64,000 nt of DNA. It comes from Ophiocordyceps camponoti-saundersi (nom. inval.). Lineage: Eukaryota > Ascomycota > Sordariomycetes > Hypocreales > Ophiocordycipitaceae. Below the pieces are notes generated by a model that was not told the DNA's origin, made no database searches, and was given only the letters and a program-made list of their open reading frames with translations. Both the position numbers and the translations under genes were made by a program. The stretch covers positions 1 through 64,000 of the forward strand of contig PDHQ01000081.1 of assembly GCA_003339415.1 (NCBI GenBank), written 5' to 3'. Below are positions 11,696 through 23,077 of this stretch, piece after piece; position 1 is the stretch's first letter; each line of letters starts with the position of its first letter.

Positions 11696-14345
11696 ATGTC
11701 CAGTCCTCTCAAGAAGAGGAAACTCAATAATAATGGAAACAAGACTCAGACAAAGGGCCTCGAGTACTTCTTCTCGAAGCAGCGTCAAAATACGACTCAT
11801 GCCGTCACCGATGAGGCCGTTACCGATGAGGAGTTGGCCTTGAAGCTGCAGGCAGAGTGGAATCGGGAGCCGGAGAAGACTGCTGTTGGGGAGGAATGTG
11901 TCAATGGCGAAGAAGCGTCCAGCTCAGACCATGTTCATAAGCCGGAGGTCTTCAAACTGCCGGCCAAGGCGTCTAATCCCACGCTGAGCCTTCAGTCTAC
12001 TGATATGGCCGAGGACGTGGTGAACTCGTCCATTCCATTAGACGAACCACCTCTCACCTTTGACCCGTCCAAGTACGTGCCTCGTCTGAAGGAGTGCTGG
12101 GCTTCAGAGGGCGGAAATGCGTCGTATGGCCTGCTCACGAGGACTTTTGTTCTCGTGAGCGCAACAACGAGCCGGATTAAGATTGTGGATACTCTCGTCA
12201 ACTGCCTGAGACTGCTCATTGAGGGCGATCCCTCCAGTCTCTTACCCGCTGTGAGTCGGGCCGGCGAGTCCCATCCGGACGCAAAGCGTGTTTCTCTGAC
12301 GGGGCCTTAGGTCTGGCTCGCGACAAACTCCATCTCGCCCCCTTACATCTCCCTCGAGCTTGGTCTGGGCGGATCGGCTATTTCGAAAGCGCTTCGAAAG
12401 GTTTGTGGTCTTGACAATCGAGCGCTCAAGGCCGTTTACGACAAGTTCGGTGATGCCGGGGACGTGGCTTTTGAGGCCAAGAAGAAACAGAGCTTTACTT
12501 TGAGGAAACCCAAGCCATTGACCATAAGGGGAGTCTTTCAATCTCTCGTTACCATCGCCACGAGCCAAGGCCAGGGAAGCAATGAAGCCAAGCAGCGGAT
12601 CGTGGATCGGCTCTTGCAAGATGCGAGAGGCGGTGAAGAAAGCCGCTTCATTGTGCGGACTCTCTGTCAGCATGTCCGTTTTGCCCCTCCTCCCCTTCTT
12701 GCTTCCTCTTTGATGCTCTGCAGTTTCTAACGTCTTACGGCAGCTGAGAATAGGCGCCGTCAAGACTACGATGCTTATTGCTCTTTCTAGAGCCTTTCTG
12801 CTGTCCCGTCCGCCAAACGCCGATTATCCTCTGAAGCCTGTTGCCGACCTTGTCCCGTTGAAGAAGGAAGAGCTGGCTGAAGTCTGGGGCAAGGCTGAAG
12901 AAATTGTCAAGGCGTGCTTTGCAAGGCGACCCAACTATGACGACCTGGTTCCGGCCCTCCTCGAATTCGGGGCAACGGAGGAGCTCTTGGCCCGCTGCGG
13001 CTTGACGCTGCACGTGCCACTGCGTCCCATGCTGGGAAGCATCACCAGAGACTTGTCCGAGATGTTGACCAAGTTGCAAGGTCGAGACTTTGCCTGTGAA
13101 TTCAAGTATGACGGCCAGAGAGCGCAAATTCACTGCGATGAGCAGGGCAAAGTGTCCATCTTCTCGCGTCACTTGGAGCTCATGACGGACAAATATCCCG
13201 ACATCGTTGAGCTGGTGCCCAAGATTAGAGGCGAAGGCGTTGAAAGCTTCATCATGGAGGGCGAAGTCGTTGCTGTTGATGGCGAGACGGGCGAGCTCAA
13301 GAACTTCCAGACACTATCGAACCGTGCGCGCAAGGAAGTCAGTATCGATGCCATCAAGGTTGACGTCTGCCTCTTCTCTTTCGATCTCATGTATCTCAAC
13401 GGACAAGCTCTTCTCGACCGGCCCTTTCGCGAGCGGAGGGAGCTGCTACGATCCATGTTTATCGAGATTCCTCGGCGGTTCACGTGGGTCAAGAGCCTGG
13501 ATGCGACGTCTGCCGATTCCGAGGCCGTCTTGGAGTTTTTCAAGACTGCCACGGACAGCAAATGCGAAGGCATCATGGTCAAAATCCTTGATCCCGCGCC
13601 TCCGGGTCCCAGTGATGTCGAGGCTCAAGAAGCCGAGGATCAGGAAACCGAGAAACTAAGGACGCCGTCCAAGTCGAAGCAGAAACAGAAGAGTAAAAAG
13701 GGGGCAGCCAATGGAGGCGAGGATAAACAAAGCAAATCTCGAAGAAAGCCGCTCCTGCCAACGTACGAGCCAGATAAACGGCTCGACTCATGGCTCAAGG
13801 TCAAGAAGGACTACAGCTCCAGCTTCGACACGCTCGACTTGATACCCATAGCAGGCTGGCACGGACAGGGCCGCAAGGCAAAGTGGTGGTCGCCCATCCT
13901 CATGGCGGTGCGCAACCCCGAGAGCGGTAGTCTGGAAGCGGTGTGCAAGTGCATGTCCGGCTTCACCGACGCCTTTTACAAGGCCAACAGGGCATACTAC
14001 GACGACGGCGAGGGGGACGACGGCGAGGTCAAGAACACGCGAGCGCAGAAGCCCAGCTTCGTCGAGTATGCCGGTCCTAGTCCGGACGTGTGGTTCGAGC
14101 CGCATGAGGTGTGGGAGATGGCCTTTGCGGACGTGACGCAGAGTCCGACCTATAGGGCTGCTATTGGTCTGGTGAGCGACGAGAGAGGGTTGAGTCTTCG
14201 GTTTCCTCGCTTCTTGAGGAAGCGTGAGGATAAGGGCGTTGAAGAGGCTAGTAGTTGTCACTTTCTGGCGGCTCTTTGGAGGAAGCAGGAGGCTAAGGTG
14301 TTGACGGAGAGGGAGGATAGGGTTGGGGTTGGGGTTGGGGATGAG

Positions 14346-14377
<32 letters not shown>

Positions 14378-14408
14378 AGGTGAAGGTGAGGAGGAGTTGC
14401 TTCGATGA
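11696..14408 (+). CDS. LIG1: ATP-dependent DNA ligase I
   Basis: Replicative DNA ligase (yeast Cdc9), which seals Okazaki fragments and repair nicks. Exons 11696-12250, 12311-12673 and 12744-14408 give 860 residues. The N-terminus has a degenerate PCNA-box-like segment (TKGLEYFF) after a basic KKRKL. The DNA-binding domain follows, containing SRAFLLSRPPNADYP. The nucleotidyl-transferase motif I is KYDGQRAQI, with the adenylated lysine at about residue 427. Later motifs include FIMEGEVVAVD, CEGIMVKIL and WLKVKKDY. The last part is the OB fold, with RFPRFLRKREDK. Between motifs IV and V is a basic, low-complexity insertion (about 13620-13750). The tail ends in Gly-Glu dipeptides encoded by a hexanucleotide repeat. 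It is convergent with the secreted repeat protein. Confidence 0.96.
14349..14390 (+). repeat. GGTGAR hexanucleotide minisatellite in the LIG1 tail
   Basis: There are seven tandem units of GGTGAG or GGTGAA at the 3' end of the ligase coding sequence, giving an alternating Gly-Glu tail. A GTTGGG-type repeat (about 14320-14340) sits just upstream and encodes Gly-Val. The unit is in frame, so copy-number change would alter tail length without a frameshift. Confidence 0.85.
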
Positions 14409-14813
14409 GCATTAGTGATGACGAGTTAAGAGAGGAAGAGAGTTGTCAACGCAGGTTGGCTAGAGTTGGTTGCGGTTCGTCTCTTGTTTATATAAAGACT
14501 TTTCTCTTCACTTTGACGAAGAAGAGAAGTAAGAGACAGCCATCCAGAGAGACATGTCATGTATACACTAGAGAGTCTGTTCCAAGTCCAGCAAGAGGAG
14601 GGGAGAGTGAAGCAACTAAACAGCCTTCGAAATCAACTTCAAAACCATATATACAAAAAGTCTATCCTCAAATTCCAACGAAGAAAGAGAAGCAGCTCAA
14701 CAAAAAAGAAAGCAGAAAATGCGATGGTTCAATCTAATCCTTTCCCCTTCCCAACCTCTCACACCCGTCCGTCCCTTATCCATCCATCCTCAATTCCCCC
14801 CCCCCCCCCCCTA
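14409..14813. other. Convergent intergenic region, LIG1 to secreted repeat protein
   Basis: No gene is supported between these convergent stop codons. The A-rich sequence at about 14600-14720 and the CT-rich sequence with a C run near 14799-14812 are consistent with 3' UTRs on both strands. Confidence 0.5.
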
Positions 14814-16497
14814 TTAGAAAAAGCTAGAGAACCAGTCTCCAACATCCCTCCAAGCATTACTAAACCAATCCGCCGTATCCTTCGCAGCGGTAGAGAACCA
14901 ATTCGCCGTGTCGTCAGCAGCGGTGGTGAACCATTGCTCCGTATCGTTGGCCGCGCCCTTGAACCATGCTCCCGTGTCGTTCGCCGCGTCCGTGATCCAG
15001 TCTTGTGTTGCGGTGAGGGCCTCGCTTAGCGTACCGATGAAGCCTTTTGGTTCTGGCGTTTGGATCGGGGAGTCGTCTTCGGCTGTTGAGTTGGTTGTGT
15101 CTTCTGTTGAGGGGGGAACTGTGATGATGCTGTTGCTTGGGATGATGGTGCTGTTGTTTGTGTCTTGGGCTTCGTTGCCGGTTTGTTGGTTCGTGGTTGT
15201 CGTCGCTTGGTCGATCGTGTCTTCCGTTGCTGGTTTCTGTGCTTCTTTGGTTGGACCGGTGTTTTCCACCTCGTCCTCCCTTCCGTCCGTTGCGGTCAAC
15301 GAGGTCTCCAGGTCAGTTTCTGCTTCCTGGTCGGGACTTTTGCCATCGTTCGTTGCTTCCTCCGACAGGTCATCGTCAGTTGCTTCCTCCGGCAGGCCAT
15401 TCGTCTCGTCCGCTGCGGTCAGCGAGGTCTTCCGTTCATTCTCTGCTTCCTGGTCGGGACTTTTGTCGTCAGTTGCTTCCTCCGATAGGCTATTCGTCTT
15501 ATCCGCTGCGGTTAACGAGGTGTTCCGATTATTGTCTGCTTTCAGGTCGGGAATTTTGCCATCGTCAGTTGCTTCCTTCGGCAGGCTCTTAGTTGCGTCT
15601 CCCGTTCCATTCCGAACATCTTCGTTCTCCCATCTATCAGCTGCGGTTAACGAGGTGTTCCGGTCATTCTCTGCTTCCAGGTCGAGAGTTTTGCCATCGT
15701 CAGTTGCTTCCTCCGGCAGGCTATTCTCTACTTCCAGGTCGGGACTTTTGCCATCGTCAGTTGCTTCCTTCGGCAGGCTCTTAGTTGCGTCTCCCGTTCC
15801 ATTCCGAACATCTTCGTTCTCCCATCTATCCGCGGCGGCCAACGAGGTGTTCCGGTTATTCTCTGCTTCCAGGTCGAGAGTTTTGCCATCGTCAGTTGCT
15901 TCCTCCGGCAGGCCATTCGTTTCGTCTCCCGTTCCCTTCCGCGCATCTTCGACCTCGTCGTCGTCGTCGTCGTCGTCATCGTCGTCATCGGTAGCGTTCA
16001 ACCAGTCGTCCGCGTCGGGTGGCAATCCTACAACCGGTTCCTCTTCATTGACCAGTGATTTGTTGGCTGGAATCTCCGCGTAGAGCTTTGCGTCGTCGAT
16101 CCCCCGCTTAGTTTTCTTCTTCGCCGGTCCTGCAGACTGAATACTTTCCTCCACGTCCTTGAAGAAGTTCTTCTTGGGCTGCTCCAAGCAGTATTAGCTC
16201 TCGCCGCTGGATCAGGAAAGGTTGCTCTTTCAAGACACTCACTTCCTCGTCTTCCTTTGGGCCGGAATCCTTCCTTCTCCTCGACGTTACAAGTGGCGTC
16301 GAATGATGACGTCCCTTTCTGCGCCCCCACGTTCCCGGGTACGTTAAGCTCGATAACGGACTCGCGTAGTGAAAGCTAGTGAACGGTTCGGCCAGTTCTG
16401 CTCGCCTCTGGAGTCGTACGGCTCGTGCATCGTCAAGTAAGGTGGGTGCGGCTGAAGCGGTCGTGACGACGGCAATGATTGCAGTGAAGATTTGCAT
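14814..16497 (-). CDS. Secreted acidic repeat protein with C-terminal Trp-Phe 11-mer repeats
   Basis: I do not recognise a named family. Minus-strand exons 16497-16243 and 16181-14814 give 540 residues. The intron (16182-16242) starts GTGAGT and keeps the frame. Residues 1-17 look like a signal peptide (MQIFTAIIAVVTTASAA), and a dibasic site at residues 31-32 could be a Kex2 site. The middle is very acidic, with a run of 11 Asp and long repeats containing SLPEEATDDGK and NTSLTAADRWENEDV; two copies are 192 nt (64 residues) apart. The last about 65 residues are five 11-residue repeats of the form AAxDTxxWFxx, ending WFSSFF. Predicted extracellular. The tail could be an amphipathic or surface-binding element, which is inference. 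A hydrophilic cell-wall or effector-like protein is possible. Confidence 0.75.
15554..15912 (-). repeat. 192-bp in-frame tandem repeat in the secreted protein gene
   Basis: A segment beginning TTTTGCCATCGTCAGTTGC at 15554 recurs at 15746 with near-identity over about 165 bp. A more diverged copy of part of the unit lies at 15300-15550. The 192-nt period is a whole number of codons, so recombination between units would preserve the frame. Confidence 0.85.
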
Positions 16498-18349
16498 CTT
16501 TCTTATCGACGATGTTGAAAAGAGCGACTCAGTAAGTAAGTTTTTGAATGATTGACTGAGTTTCGAGTGGACTGTTGAAGTAGTGACTGTTTTGTTCCCT
16601 TAGAAAGAAAGGCGGATCGGCCAATCTTTATACACTATGCTTCCATTACCTTCATAACCTGAAGGTGGTAACAGTTATGTAAAGGCAACAGTTCACCGTT
16701 ATTCATTTCCGACGAGCAGGTACCGTTTTGTCATTGGCTATGCACAAGGTCATCCAGTTGTCCAGAGTAAGCAACGGCTGATAACTCTGGTCTCAAGTCT
16801 TGAACCGAACGAATGGTCTCATGTTCTCGTCCGTTCCAAGTGGAGTTTCCACAGGGCCATGGTCCAGTCTCAGGAGTGATCATAGATGAATCTTCTCCGC
16901 TGCAATTACAGCTGAGAATTGAACCATTGCCGTTATAGGACATCCATTCTAGGGCATATGCTTCAGGGCTGGCTATTCAGGACAGCCAAATTAGCGCACC
17001 GAATCGAGCGGCATCGTCTTCAGAACCCAGAAAAGACATATCAATAGACGTTGGCCATGTCCAGGGATAAGAGTTTCCAAAGGCTTGGGGGTCTTACTGA
17101 CGACCCGAGGAAGACAAGACTGGTGCTTATGTTCGTCTTCATTCATGGATCGTGGAACCGGTCCCACTCGTATAAAACATACGTAATCCCCAGCACAGTC
17201 CGATATCCATCTACACGTTCGTCAGTCTTTAGTATGGAAATTTCCGCAAGGCAGTTTTCCAGATATGAATATCTGCGGTTCCGAGCGGAGCTGGATAGAG
17301 AAGAAGAGGAAAGGAAGATGAACAAGTTTACCTAACCAAGAGTCATCTACAGAGTCATGCAGAATTCCGAAGATAAGGCGGAGAGAGTGAAGCTTCCAAG
17401 TTCAGATAGAAGGCCAAAATCCGAGAAGTCTTGCTCTTTTTGAGTCTGCGTGGAAAGAGAGACGATGGTGCCTCGGGTGACGCACGTATATGGATAGCAC
17501 TTCACTAGTGACGACCTGGTGACGTTGAACGTAGCCATAGTTTGCTTTCATCTGCCTGCGTTGAGTTTCTGGGCTATCAAGCTGAAGACGGCAACCGATG
17601 CCATGAAAAGTACGGCGTTGTAGAACTGTTTACGAAATTGTGAGCAAGAGCGAGATGAGTAGCTGAGAAAGGAGGCGAATAATAAGATGACGCACTGCTT
17701 TTCTAGAAACTTCTCTCTCTTCGTCATCGGTTCTGGCTTCGATGAAGAGCCTGCGAAGGTTGGGGAAGTTGGCCTTTGAGGGAACAGCATGTCAACTCAG
17801 AGAGAGAGAGAGGGGGGGGGGGGGGGAGAAGATAGATGGGAAATGGTATCTCATCCATACCATGATTATATGGGTTGTAGAAGAGACAGAATCGACTCTT
17901 GACGGGCTGAGAAAGCCCTGATCGGCCACAGTCTTGAAGAGAACAGTCTCGAGTTATCGAGTCTTCGCTTTGATGAAGACGTTGAGGTTGAGGATGAAGA
18001 TGAAGAGAAAGATGACTAAGCAGCCAGCAGAAGCAAGTGGCTGGCAGACAAAATACGGAACGGAAGAGCCCTATGGCCGAGCTACCTTGGATTACCTAAC
18101 AGACACAAGCACCATTCGTGGGGGGCAGTGTATGGACCACAAGGAAGCGCCCCCCCAGGACATCATCGTCAACCAGATGCATGTATTCCACTCACTGTCC
18201 TGGAGCAAAGCAACCTCCGCTACGGCATCGTCTGATCGAAGAGAGAAGAAAGCGCGCTCGCCAGTAAAGCTCTACAACGGACTCTACGGATGCGGTTCGG
18301 CAGCTTCTTGCTCATCGCGACTCGCCTCTAGACCTGGCCACTGCCGAAA
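16498..18349. other. Long intergenic stretch with interrupted frames
   Basis: No complete gene is supported. On the minus strand, three short open pieces stand out: 17790-17548 (with a hydrophobic segment FYNAVLFMASVAVFSLIA), 17538-17347 in the same frame after one TGA, and 16943-16731 with several Cys and NGS/NST sites. They could be exons of an unrecognised membrane or secreted protein, or a decayed gene; I found no splice pattern that joins them cleanly. A GA-rich then G-rich run lies at about 17800-17827. The right part must contain the APL2 promoter. Confidence 0.4.
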
Positions 18350-19312
18350 ATGGCGGTAAATCGCATTAGAGGCGCCTTCGCCGCGCCGCGGAAAGGCGAA
18401 ACGTTTGAGCTGCGGGCAGGATTGGTATCTCAGTATGCATACGAGCGAAAAGAGTCGATTCAAAGGACCATCATGGCCATGACACTGGGCAAAGACGTGT
18501 CTGCCCTGTTCCCCGACGTGCTCAAGAATATTGCGACGGGCGACCTCGATCAGAAGAAGCTGGTGTATCTTTATCTCATGTGAGAGCACAGGGATGAAGC
18601 CATCGTCAGAATATCTGAGACTGACGTTGCGAGTTTATAGGAATTATGCCAAATCACATCCCGACCTGTGCATCCTCGCCGTCAACACCTTCGTTCAAGA
18701 CTCGGAGGACCCGAACCCGCTGGTACGAGCTTTAGCCATACGTACCATGGGATGCATCCGCGTGGAAAAGATGGTAGACTACATGGAGGAGCCATTGAGG
18801 AAGACACTACGAGACGAGTCGCCCTACGTGCGCAAGACGGCCGCCATCTGCGTCGCCAAGCTCTTCGACCTGAATCCGACGATGTGCATCGAAAACGGAT
18901 TCCTAGAGTCGCTGCAGGAACTCATCGGCGATCCGAACCCGATGGTGGTCGCCAACTCGGTACAGGCGCTGGCCGAGATCACCGAGACGGCACCGGAAAC
19001 GAGAGCGCTCGTCGTCACGGCCCCGACTCTTAAGAAGCTGCTGATGGCTCTTAACGAGTGCACTGAGTGGGGGAGGATCACCATCCTGAGCACGCTTGCA
19101 GACTACCAGTCGACCGACGCCAAGGAGTCGGAGCACATTTGCGAGCGCGTCGTGCCGCAGTTTCAGCATGTCAACCCCAGTGTCGTCTTGGCCGCTGTCA
19201 AGGTCGTCTTCATCCATATGAAGACGGTCAACTCGGAGCTGGTCAGATCCTATCTTAAGAAGATGGCGCCTCCTCTCGGTACGTTTTCCCCCATGCCCCA
19301 ATTTCTATGACT

Positions 19313-19349
<37 letters not shown>

Positions 19350-20838
19350 TCTGCTTGTGCTGACGGCTGCATCAAGTGACTCTGGTCGCCTCCGCGCCCG
19401 AGGTGCAGTACGTGGCGCTGCGGAACATCGACCTGCTCCTCCAAGCCAAGCCGGACATCCTCAGCAAAGAGTTGCGGGTTTTCTTCTGCAAGTACAACGA
19501 CCCCCCATACGTCAAGATGCAGAAGCTCGAGATCATGGTGCGGATAGCAAACGAGAAGAACTACGAGCAGCTGCTGGCCGAGCTCAAGGAGTACGCGCTC
19601 GAGGTCGACATGGACTTTGTGCGGAGAGCGGTCAAGGCCATCGGCCAGGTGGCCATCAAAATCGAGGACGCCAGCGCCAAGTGTGTCCAGGCGCTGGAGG
19701 ACCTCATCTCGACCAAGGTCAACTACGTCGTCCAAGAGGCCATCGTCGTGATCAAAGACATCCTGCGCAAGTACCCGGGCTACGAGGGCGTCATCCCGAC
19801 GCTGTGCAAGCACATTGACGAACTCGACGAGCCCAATGCCCGGGGGTCTCTCATCTGGATCGTGGGCGAGTATGCGGAGAAGATTAAGAATGCGGAACAG
19901 ATACTCGAGAGCTTCGTCGAGGGGTTCATGGAGGAGTTTACGCAGGTGCGCATACTTCTTCTTTTGCTGCTTGCTTGCTTTCTTACTGACGAGACGTACA
20001 GACACAGCTTCAGATTCTCACGGCGACGGTCAAGTTGTTCCTCAAGAAGCCCGGAAACTCGCAAGGTCTCGTTCAAAAGGTGCTGCAGGCGGCCACGTCG
20101 GAGAACGACAACCCGGACATCCGGGACCGAGCATACGTTTACTGGCGCCTCCTGTCGGGGGATCTGGGCGTAGCCAAGGTGAGTCGGATCAGTCGTTGGT
20201 TGGGGGGGAATTCAGGATTTGAGCTAAGACGTTGGACGACTCAGAGCATCATCCTGTCGCAGAAGCCGACGATTGCCAGCACCATGACGTGCCTGCCGCC
20301 GGCGATGCTGGAGCAGCTTCTGGCGGAGCTGTCGACGCTGGCTTCAGTCTACCACAAACCACCGGAGTCTTTCGTCGGCAAGGGCCGGTTCGGGGCGGAC
20401 GAGATCCAGCGGGCGGCGATCCTCGAGCAGCGGCAGAACGCGGCGGAGGACCCGATTGCGGCAACGATGGCGGCGGCTAACGGCGCGACGGGCGGTGCTC
20501 CGCGGAGCAACCTGGAGAACCTACTAGACATTGACTTTGACGGTGCGGCGCCGGCGTCTCACGAGCAGCAGAGCGCCAGCGCCGGGGCGACGCCGGACCG
20601 GGTGGCGAGCCCGACGGCGGCGTCCGGAGGAGGCATGGCGGACATGATGAGCATGTTGGACGCTCCGGCTTCAACTCCGTCCGGCGGTGGCGGTGGGATG
20701 AACGATCTCATGGGTGGTTTTGAGGGTTTGAACTTTGGAGGTTCGGGCTCGAGCCAGCCTTTACCGGCGGCGATGCAGCTGCAGAGCCAGGGAACGCAGG
20801 AGAAGAAGGATAGCGATGACTTGCTGGGACTGTTGTAG
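18350..20838 (+). CDS. APL2: AP-1 adaptor complex beta subunit
   Basis: Large beta subunit of the clathrin adaptor AP-1, which acts in trans-Golgi/endosome traffic. Five exons: 18350-18579, 18641-19278, 19377-19945, 20002-20178 and 20245-20838, giving 735 residues, the usual size for the filamentous-fungal protein. The N-terminal trunk of HEAT-like repeats is evident from [50 protein letters not shown] and [20 protein letters not shown]. The C-terminal hinge is Ala/Gly/Ser-rich, carries a clathrin-box-like LLDID and ends DDLLGLL. No full appendage domain is present, as expected for fungal Apl2. AP-2 beta is the main alternative, but the N-terminus [17 protein letters not shown] favours AP-1. 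Confidence 0.93.
19316..19347. repeat. (TG)16 microsatellite in APL2 intron 2
   Basis: There are 16 uninterrupted TG units inside the intron between exons 2 and 3 of the AP-1 beta gene, about 30 nt before the acceptor. It has no coding effect and is likely length-polymorphic. Confidence 0.95.
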
Positions 20839-21076
20839 AAGAAGAAGAAGAAAAAGAAGAAGACGAAGAAGAGGGTCAGAAGAAAGGAGGGAAGGGGGAA
20901 AAAGGGAGTAAGGCATTGCATATCACGTAGTAAAGAAGTGCATTCTTTCTTTCTATCCTCCTGTCAAGGTATCAAAGCAAGCGCGTCATTAATCATCGTA
21001 GGATATCCGTCCATGTCCCTCTGTTTTCTTGAAGCAGCGCGAAAGAGATGAAGAACAACAAGGGGAAAGGGTGAAG

Positions 21077-21725
21077 CTATGCCGTGCCAGAAGTAGCAGC
21101 ATCAGCATCAGCATCAACAGCAGTAGCATCAGCAGCAGCAGCCTTGTCGCGCTCCCACTCCTCCGGGGTCTGGCACTTGGCGGACCAAGCGTGGATGGCG
21201 GCGATTTCGTCCTTGAGAGCGGCGTTGACGCGACGGTGGCGCTTTAGCGAGGAGAGGCCGTTGAAGAGCGGTGAGATGATGTGGGCGTCGAAGGCTTGGC
21301 CGCAACCACCTTGATAAGGGGGAAGAAAAAGGGGGGGAGACGAAGGAGGTGGGGGATGAGGAGGGGGATTTGTTGAAGGGAAGGGATTTCGGGTTGTATG
21401 AGATTGGGGTTGTTTCTTGAATTGGTGTTGGTATCTTGGTTTTGGGGCTGGTGATGGTGTTTGTGTTCCTTTTCCCTGGGTTGGTGATGGCTTCATTCAC
21501 CGTCGTCCCCCCTCCTCATACCCAACCTCGACAGCCTCCCCATGAAAGAAGCAACCATCAGCAAGATAAAGACAAATAACGAGAGAAGGTAAAAGAAAGA
21601 TGAGAAAAGACGAGAAAAAGAAGAGAGAAAGAAGGAATCGTACCGGACGTGTCTGTCACTTTAACGTGTATGGCTTCCAGTCTTTCGGTGATGATACCTT
21701 CAAGCGCGGTATCGGATAAAGACAT
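21077..21725 (-). CDS. BOL2: BolA-family protein, Bol2/Fra2 type
   Basis: Minus-strand exon 1 (21725-21644) and exon 2 (21309-21077) give 104 residues. Splicing rebuilds HVKVTDTSGGCGQAFDAHI, matching the yeast Fra2 (Bol2) pattern. The rest of the BolA fold follows: SLKRHRRVNAALKDEIAAIHAW and CQTPEEW, including the invariant His that helps hold an Fe-S cluster with monothiol glutaredoxins. Fra2 acts in cytosolic iron sensing with Grx3/4; that role is transferred by family. The tail is a run of Ala and Asp. The intron (21310-21643) is 334 nt, the longest coding-gene intron I propose here, and is open in the exon 2 frame back to 21496, so an alternative first exon cannot be excluded. Confidence 0.87.
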
Positions 21726-21924
21726 GACGAAGCTTGATCAAATATCTCGATATCAGCGATGAAATACAACGACGTTAAAGGATGAATGAATATATGTACG
21801 CGTCTTTGCAACGAGTTGACGTAAGGCCATTCCTGAAACGATCAGCTAAAAAAGATGCGATTGATTAGATATTCCCCCCCCCCCCCCCTCTAATGCTTAG
21901 CTCATCCATTCCCCCATCAACCTC
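21726..21924. promoter_or_regulatory. Shared divergent promoter of BOL2 and NIF3
   Basis: This gap of 199 bp separates divergent start codons and must serve both genes. It contains a run of about 16 C near 21873-21888, directly followed by a TCTAATG word. No TATA box is evident. Bidirectional promoter function is inferred from geometry. Confidence 0.4.
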
Positions 21925-23053
21925 ATGAAGAGATCCCTCCTCCGCCCGCTCCTAAGAACAATGTCGTCAGCGTCAGGGGGGAAAGCATGGGGCGCGTGGC
22001 AAGTTCGGCCCTCGAGCTTCACGCAGCTGGTCGTTCAATCTATGAGGAAGCTGTGCGTTCTTTCCTCTGATGGCGTTTTTCGTCCGCTTCACTGACGCTG
22101 TTTTTCTCTACGTTGATGAAAAATTCAGATACCCTGAAGAGTACGCTGATCGATCGTGGGATAATGTCGGCTTGCTGTTGGGGAATGAAGAGGTTGAGGC
22201 TAAGCCTGCGTCGTGGTCGCCCAAGGTCATGGTTACCAATGACTTGACCTTTCAGGTGGCTTCTGATGCCATCAGCCAGGGCGTCAGCGTCATCGTCAGC
22301 TATCGTGCGCCTCTCTCTACTGGCTTCTCTTCTTCGTCTTCGCCTTCTATTTTTGTGTCTCCTCTACTAACTGCAAAACTCCATCTAGACCCCTTCATCT
22401 TTTCCGGTCTCAAATCCATCACCTGCAAAGATCCCCAGCAAGCCACTCTCCTACGCCTGGCTCGTGCAGGAATCGCCGTCTACTGCCCTCACACCGCCGT
22501 CGACGCCGCACCGACGGGTCTGAATGATTGGCTTGCCAATGTCATCGCCGGCCCTCACGACGACGATCGTTCCGTAGCCGTCCCCGCCGCCGCGTCACGA
22601 CCAGAGGAGGAAGTGGGCTACGGCGCCGTCGGTCGATTCCACGCGCCCGTGCCGCTGTCCGAGATTCTCCTTCGCCTGTCTGCACAGCTCGGTGGCCTAC
22701 GACACTTGATGATTGCCCGTCCTGTCGGCGCTGAAATTGCGGATATCTCGGTCGGTAGCTTCGCCGTCTGCGCCGGTAGCGGCTATGATGTACTCAAGGC
22801 CGTCGACGTCGATCTGTTGGTCATGGGTGAGACGAGCCATCACTCAGCCCTGAGGGCTATCCAGCAGGGCCGCACTCTCGTCCAGGTCTTCCACAGCAAC
22901 TCGGAGCGCGCCTATCTGCATCGGGTGCTTAGTCCTCAGCTGCGGAACCTGTTGGCCGAAAAGGTGCCCGAGGCTGAGGTGGTGACGAGCAAGTACGACA
23001 AGGACCCTTTTACCATTGTCGATGTGCGGGAGTTGAAGACGGACGAGGCGTAA
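21925..23053 (+). CDS. NIF3: NIF3-family protein
   Basis: Exons 21925-22052, 22129-22304 and 22389-23053 give 322 residues. Splicing gives RKLYPEEYADRSWDNVGLLLG and VIVSYHPFIFSGLKSITC, both NIF3 hallmarks; the WDNVGLLLG and SYHP motifs include metal-ligand positions of this dinuclear-metal hexamer family. Further matches are GIAVYCPHTAVDA, VGYGAVGRFH, the near-C-terminal GETSHHSALRAI and the terminal pattern around NSERAYLHRVL. Relatives are called NGG1-interacting factor 3 or GTP cyclohydrolase 1 type 2-like; the biochemical role is uncertain. The start at 21925 adds a basic leader that might target mitochondria; the Met at 21961 is an alternative. The stop lies 24 bp from the convergent VPS51 stop. 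Confidence 0.92.
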
Positions 23054-23077
23054 TTTCAACATACAATATACTTGCTG

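Noticed and set aside
15158..15994. Ser/Leu-rich plus-strand frames over the secreted repeat gene
   Set aside because: Antisense images of the GAA/GAC-rich repeats; the minus strand carries a signal peptide and clean intron.
16731..17790. Membrane or secreted gene on the minus strand
   Set aside because: Three suggestive short pieces, but an in-frame stop and no convincing splice pattern; kept only as a note in the intergenic entry.
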